Positions 61,178-64,000 of a stretch of DNA of 64,000 nt are shown piece after piece. Made by a program: the position numbers and the translations under genes. Origin of the DNA: Farysia itapuensis (lineage: Eukaryota > Basidiomycota > Ustilaginomycetes > Ustilaginales > Ustilaginaceae); contig JALBYC010000012.1 of the NCBI GenBank assembly GCA_023212645.1, positions 124,001 through 188,000 on the forward strand, given 5' to 3'. How positions within the stretch are numbered: the first letter of the stretch is position 1; the number at the start of each line of letters is the position of its first letter. The notes under the pieces are model-generated. The model saw only the letters and a program-made list of their open reading frames with translations. It searched no databases and was not told the origin of the DNA.

Positions 61178-61359
61178 TCCCCACGCGGCACTTGTGTTGG
61201 TCGACTGTCGTGGTCTCGTGTCTCACTAGCTTGATAGTGTGCGCAGTGTGAGTGCCACCGCCCACTGGAGAACAACGTACAACGCAACGCGACTCAATCT
61301 GAATCCAACACTTTTCCGTCCCTTTTTCACACTCAATTCTACAAAATGGCGCCAAATGA

Positions 61360-64000
61360 TTACAGCGACAGTTGGGCAGTCTGTGCAGCGCCCATGATAC
61401 CTTTGCCGTACAGTTCCGCCAGACGGACGAAGCCGTCCTGGTCGCCGTCTGGATGCTGGAGTTGTTCGAGCAGGTCGTGGCTGTGGTCGGCGAGGTCTTG
61501 GTTGCGGCGGCGCATGTCACGCAGCAAGCCGTGCTGGTGGGCACACGTCGGGCACTCGGTCTCGTTCTCGCCAAGACAGCGTTGGTGATAGCTGTGCTTG
61601 CACATAAAGTGCACGCTGGGCAGGTCCAGTTGTCCGCCGCACGCCGTGCAGCGCGTCATTTGGAAGATGCGCGGCGTCGATTCGTCGGTGAGCTCGGCCA
61701 TCTCGCTCAGCGCATCGGCCGTGGTCGCCCTGTACTTGTCAATCTCGTCGTAGTCGGCCATGGTTTCGTCACTGTCCTGCTGGATAGAGCTGGTGATGAG
61801 CTCGCGCACCAGACCCACTGACACATGCGGCGTACTAGACAGCGCCTGCACCATCTCCAGCGTGCTCATCAGCTGCCGTTGCGAAATCACCGACAAAATC
61901 GACGACAGATCCTCGCCATGCCGCGCGAGTAAATCCGCGTCCGAAACCAAGAAGCGTAACACCATACTGTACAACTCTGGTCGATGCGGTCCGTATTTGG
62001 AAAGCGCCGAAATCACCTGTCTGCTCGCATCGTCCTGCGCAGCTTTCGAAAGCGCACTGCTGGAGAAAGCTGCGTCCATGTAGTAGCGGACAATGTCGTC
62101 AAACATGCCCATACGCTCGTACAAAAGCATTAGACCCTCGGTAAAGTCGTCCATCGAACACAGCATCACTGCATGGTTGACATCGTACGGGAGCGTAGCG
62201 TGCTGTCGCAGTAGCTGCATTGCGCGGTCTTTGCTGCCCCCACCTTTGCGCCATGCTGTCAGATAGAGCTCGAGAAGCGTGTTCCAGATGCTTTTCTGAT
62301 CAATCGTATCCTGGTCCTCGTACCCGTCCAGGTCTGCATCTGCTGAGAGACCGAGTTCTTGCAACGCTTCGTCTACGTCGTCCAGCTCGTCTGGTGCATT
62401 GTCGTGATACGCAGGCGATCTGACCGGCGCATCCATGTCCACGGCCTGTCCCCATCGTGCCAGCGCCACTGTCTCCAGAAACCGGATAAATTGGGGCGAA
62501 TGCTGAATAAAGTGCGCGAAAAACGTCCGAGGCGAGGGCAAATTGTAGGCCAGCATCTTCTCTTCGCGAATCAACGTATCTTCGCCCTTCTCGCCGACGT
62601 CGGTGCTAGCGTCGCCTGGACCTCGTGTTGCTGCAGACGGCTCTTTCTCCGTTTCGGCAGCAGTCAGCGTCGAGTTTCGCTGAGAGGCGCGCGGACTTGC
62701 AGTCACGCTGGCGCTGCTTTTACCGAATCCGCCGACTTGCAGGTAGCTGAGGTAGGCGGCGGCACTGCTCTTCTGGCCGCTTTGGGCAGCTGCGTTCTGG
62801 TGGGCAGCCAGCTGGAGAGAGCTTTGTGCTGCGTCTGGAGCAGGTCGAAATGCGCCCGAGCACAGCTCGATGAGGAAATCCGTCGTCTGTTCGGGCATCT
62901 CGTCCAGCAGGGTTTTGGCGTACTGCGTCATGCTGCCGATCGCATCGTCTGGTTCCAAGCCGCGTACGTAGGTTAGAGCGTCGTGGCAGTCGTGAGCGTC
63001 TTCGATCTGGATGCGCAGATACTCGCGGTGTTCGCCGTATCGTTTGGCCAAGTAGGCAGCGTGGCCGTAGTACCCCGCCTGCCGACACACGCGCATGGCG
63101 GTTTCCAGATCAAACGGCAAATCGTCCCGATCACCGGCATGCTCCGCATCGACACCTTCGGGAGACACCGGCCTCTCTGTTGGACCGTGAGGACGCTTGA
63201 TAAACCGGTCAAGTGACGCGACATCCTTGAGTTTGGTATAGCAGTTGAGTAGCAGCGTGGTATGATCTGAACTGGCCAAATTCTGCGCATGCAGCTCCTG
63301 CAGATACGTTGTGAGGTTCGTGATACGCTGCGCATCCAGAAACTTGCGGATGACAAACGACGGCTGGGTATGACCCACTGTTTTGACATACTGGGCCATT
63401 GCGCCGTCAAAATCGCCCTTGGAGTAGAGATGATCGCCGTAGCGCTGGTATATATCGCCCATGAGCGCCTCGATGCGTCCCACTGCGTCCTGGCTTGTCG
63501 CGCGCTCGGCGTGCGACTTGGCCAAGTTGACCGCGAGCAGAAAGAGACTTTTGCGGTAGAGAATGTCGAGTTTTGCACGAAGCGGTTTCTCGTCCAGCCG
63601 AGTCAGGTCACCGGTATCGCTCAGGACGAGGACTTCGCCCGACGGACCGACCCACGCTTCACGGATGCCGGACTCAAACGTCCCGCTGTAGGCCACCAGC
63701 TTGTTGTCCAGATCGAAGATGGTGATTTTCGCAATTTCGGCAGGCAGGTCGGTGTTTCTGGTGCGCGAGATCATGGGTGAGCTGCGCGGTCCTGGTGATC
63801 CGGTTGCCTGTTCCCGACTATGGACGAAATTGCGCACAGTGGCAGAGGTAGACGATGCCGAGGGCGCAAAGGGAGGCGAGACAATGATCAGTTGAGACGC
63901 CGATAGATGAATCGACGACTTGGGACTCTCATACGCCAAGCACGCTTCCCGGCCGTCCTGGCCGATGACATAGATAGCTTCGTCTCTCGCAATCACCATT
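61360..64000 (-). CDS. VPS11: VPS11 (HOPS/CORVET RING subunit), N-terminus off the window
   Basis: The last 880 or so codons of a larger gene running in from the right edge; the ATG at 63999 is internal and probably not the start. An end-of-propeller region (FDLDNKLVAYSG, EVLVLSDTGDL, ARTKLDILY-like) precedes a long helical solenoid (ALMGDIYQRYGDHLYSKGDF, MAQYVKTVGHTQPSFVIRKF). A RING-H2 domain lies near the C-terminus: CTACGG, CKHSYHQRCL, CPTC, about 50-90 residues before the end. This is the layout of Vps11/Pep5, a core subunit of the HOPS and CORVET tethers for vacuole and endosome fusion. It lies 182 bp upstream of the hydrolase gene on the same strand. Confidence 0.94.
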   Translation of the reverse strand, partial: MVIARDEAIYVIGQDGREACLAYESPKSSIHLSASQLIIVSPPFAPSASSTSATVRNFVHSREQATGSPGPRSSPMISRTRNTDLPAEIAKITIFDLDNKLVAYSGTFESGIREAWVGPSGEVLVLSDTGDLTRLDEKPLRAKLDILYRKSLFLLAVNLAKSHAERATSQDAVGRIEALMGDIYQRYGDHLYSKGDFDGAMAQYVKTVGHTQPSFVIRKFLDAQRITNLTTYLQELHAQNLASSDHTTLLLNCYTKLKDVASLDRFIKRPHGPTERPVSPEGVDAEHAGDRDDLPFDLETAMRVCRQAGYYGHAAYLAKRYGEHREYLRIQIEDAHDCHDALTYVRGLEPDDAIGSMTQYAKTLLDEMPEQTTDFLIELCSGAFRPAPDAAQSSLQLAAHQNAAAQSGQKSSAAAYLSYLQVGGFGKSSASVTASPRASQRNSTLTAAETEKEPSAATRGPGDASTDVGEKGEDTLIREEKMLAYNLPSPRTFFAHFIQHSPQFIRFLETVALARWGQAVDMDAPVRSPAYHDNAPDELDDVDEALQELGLSADADLDGYEDQDTIDQKSIWNTLLELYLTAWRKGGGSKDRAMQLLRQHATLPYDVNHAVMLCSMDDFTEGLMLLYERMGMFDDIVRYYMDAAFSSSALSKAAQDDASRQVISALSKYGPHRPELYSMVLRFLVSDADLLARHGEDLSSILSVISQRQLMSTLEMVQALSSTPHVSVGLVRELITSSIQQDSDETMADYDEIDKYRATTADALSEMAELTDESTPRIFQMTRCTACGGQLDLPSVHFMCKHSYHQRCLGENETECPTCAHQHGLLRDMRRRNQDLADHSHDLLEQLQHPDGDQDGFVRLAELYGKGIMGAAQTAQLSL

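Overview
The window reads as nuclear DNA of a basidiomycete fungus, most likely a smut or smut-like yeast (Ustilaginomycotina). The evidence is the compact, GC-rich, gene-dense layout on both strands, short introns (about 60-150 nt) with GTAAGT-type donors and CTGAC/CTAAC branch sites, a linked 5S rRNA gene, and a set of fungal housekeeping genes. The species assignment is inference; no search was possible.

Left third (1-24 kb): NFX1/FAP1-type zinc-finger protein (minus, runs off the left edge), cytosolic HSP70, PDX1 (vitamin B6), Rieske protein RIP1, dynactin p150Glued, CTF4/MCL1 replisome adaptor, HFI1/ADA1 of SAGA, a microcephalin-like BRCT protein and an unrecognised 403-aa Ser-rich protein. 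Middle (24-45 kb): SR-protein kinase, cytosolic tryptophanyl-tRNA synthetase back to back with LSM2, TAF6 next to a 5S rRNA gene, gamma-tubulin back to back with fibrillarin, AVL9, an SFR1/MEI5-like recombination mediator, a small secreted thaumatin-like protein and a CENP-H-like kinetochore protein. Right third (45-64 kb): MATH/BTB protein, NCBP3-like RNA-binding protein, a large SLC26/SulP transporter with STAS and cyclic-nucleotide-binding domains, SPN1/IWS1, CMC4, an unrecognised 1006-aa coiled-coil protein, a membrane-anchored alpha/beta-hydrolase without the usual nucleophile motif, and VPS11 (runs off the right edge).

Most genes are core eukaryotic functions and are not an operon-like system; neighbours share divergent promoters of 150-370 bp rather than a pathway. 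Several gene models extend past simple open reading frames: RIP1, HFI1, the BRCT gene, WRS1, LSM2, gamma-tubulin, fibrillarin, the SulP transporter and SPN1 are all spliced, and exon coordinates are given. A recurring feature is a very small first coding exon (3, 7, 10, 41 and 44 nt).

The non-genic surprise is around TAF6. Two strongly diverged, collinear copies of one sequence lie in opposite orientation at about 31.4-31.75 kb and 35.7-36.0 kb, each followed on its inner side by short tandem repeats. They look like decayed arms of an inverted duplication or old mobile-element copies bracketing TAF6 and the 5S gene. No CRISPR array, intact transposon or biosynthetic cluster was seen.
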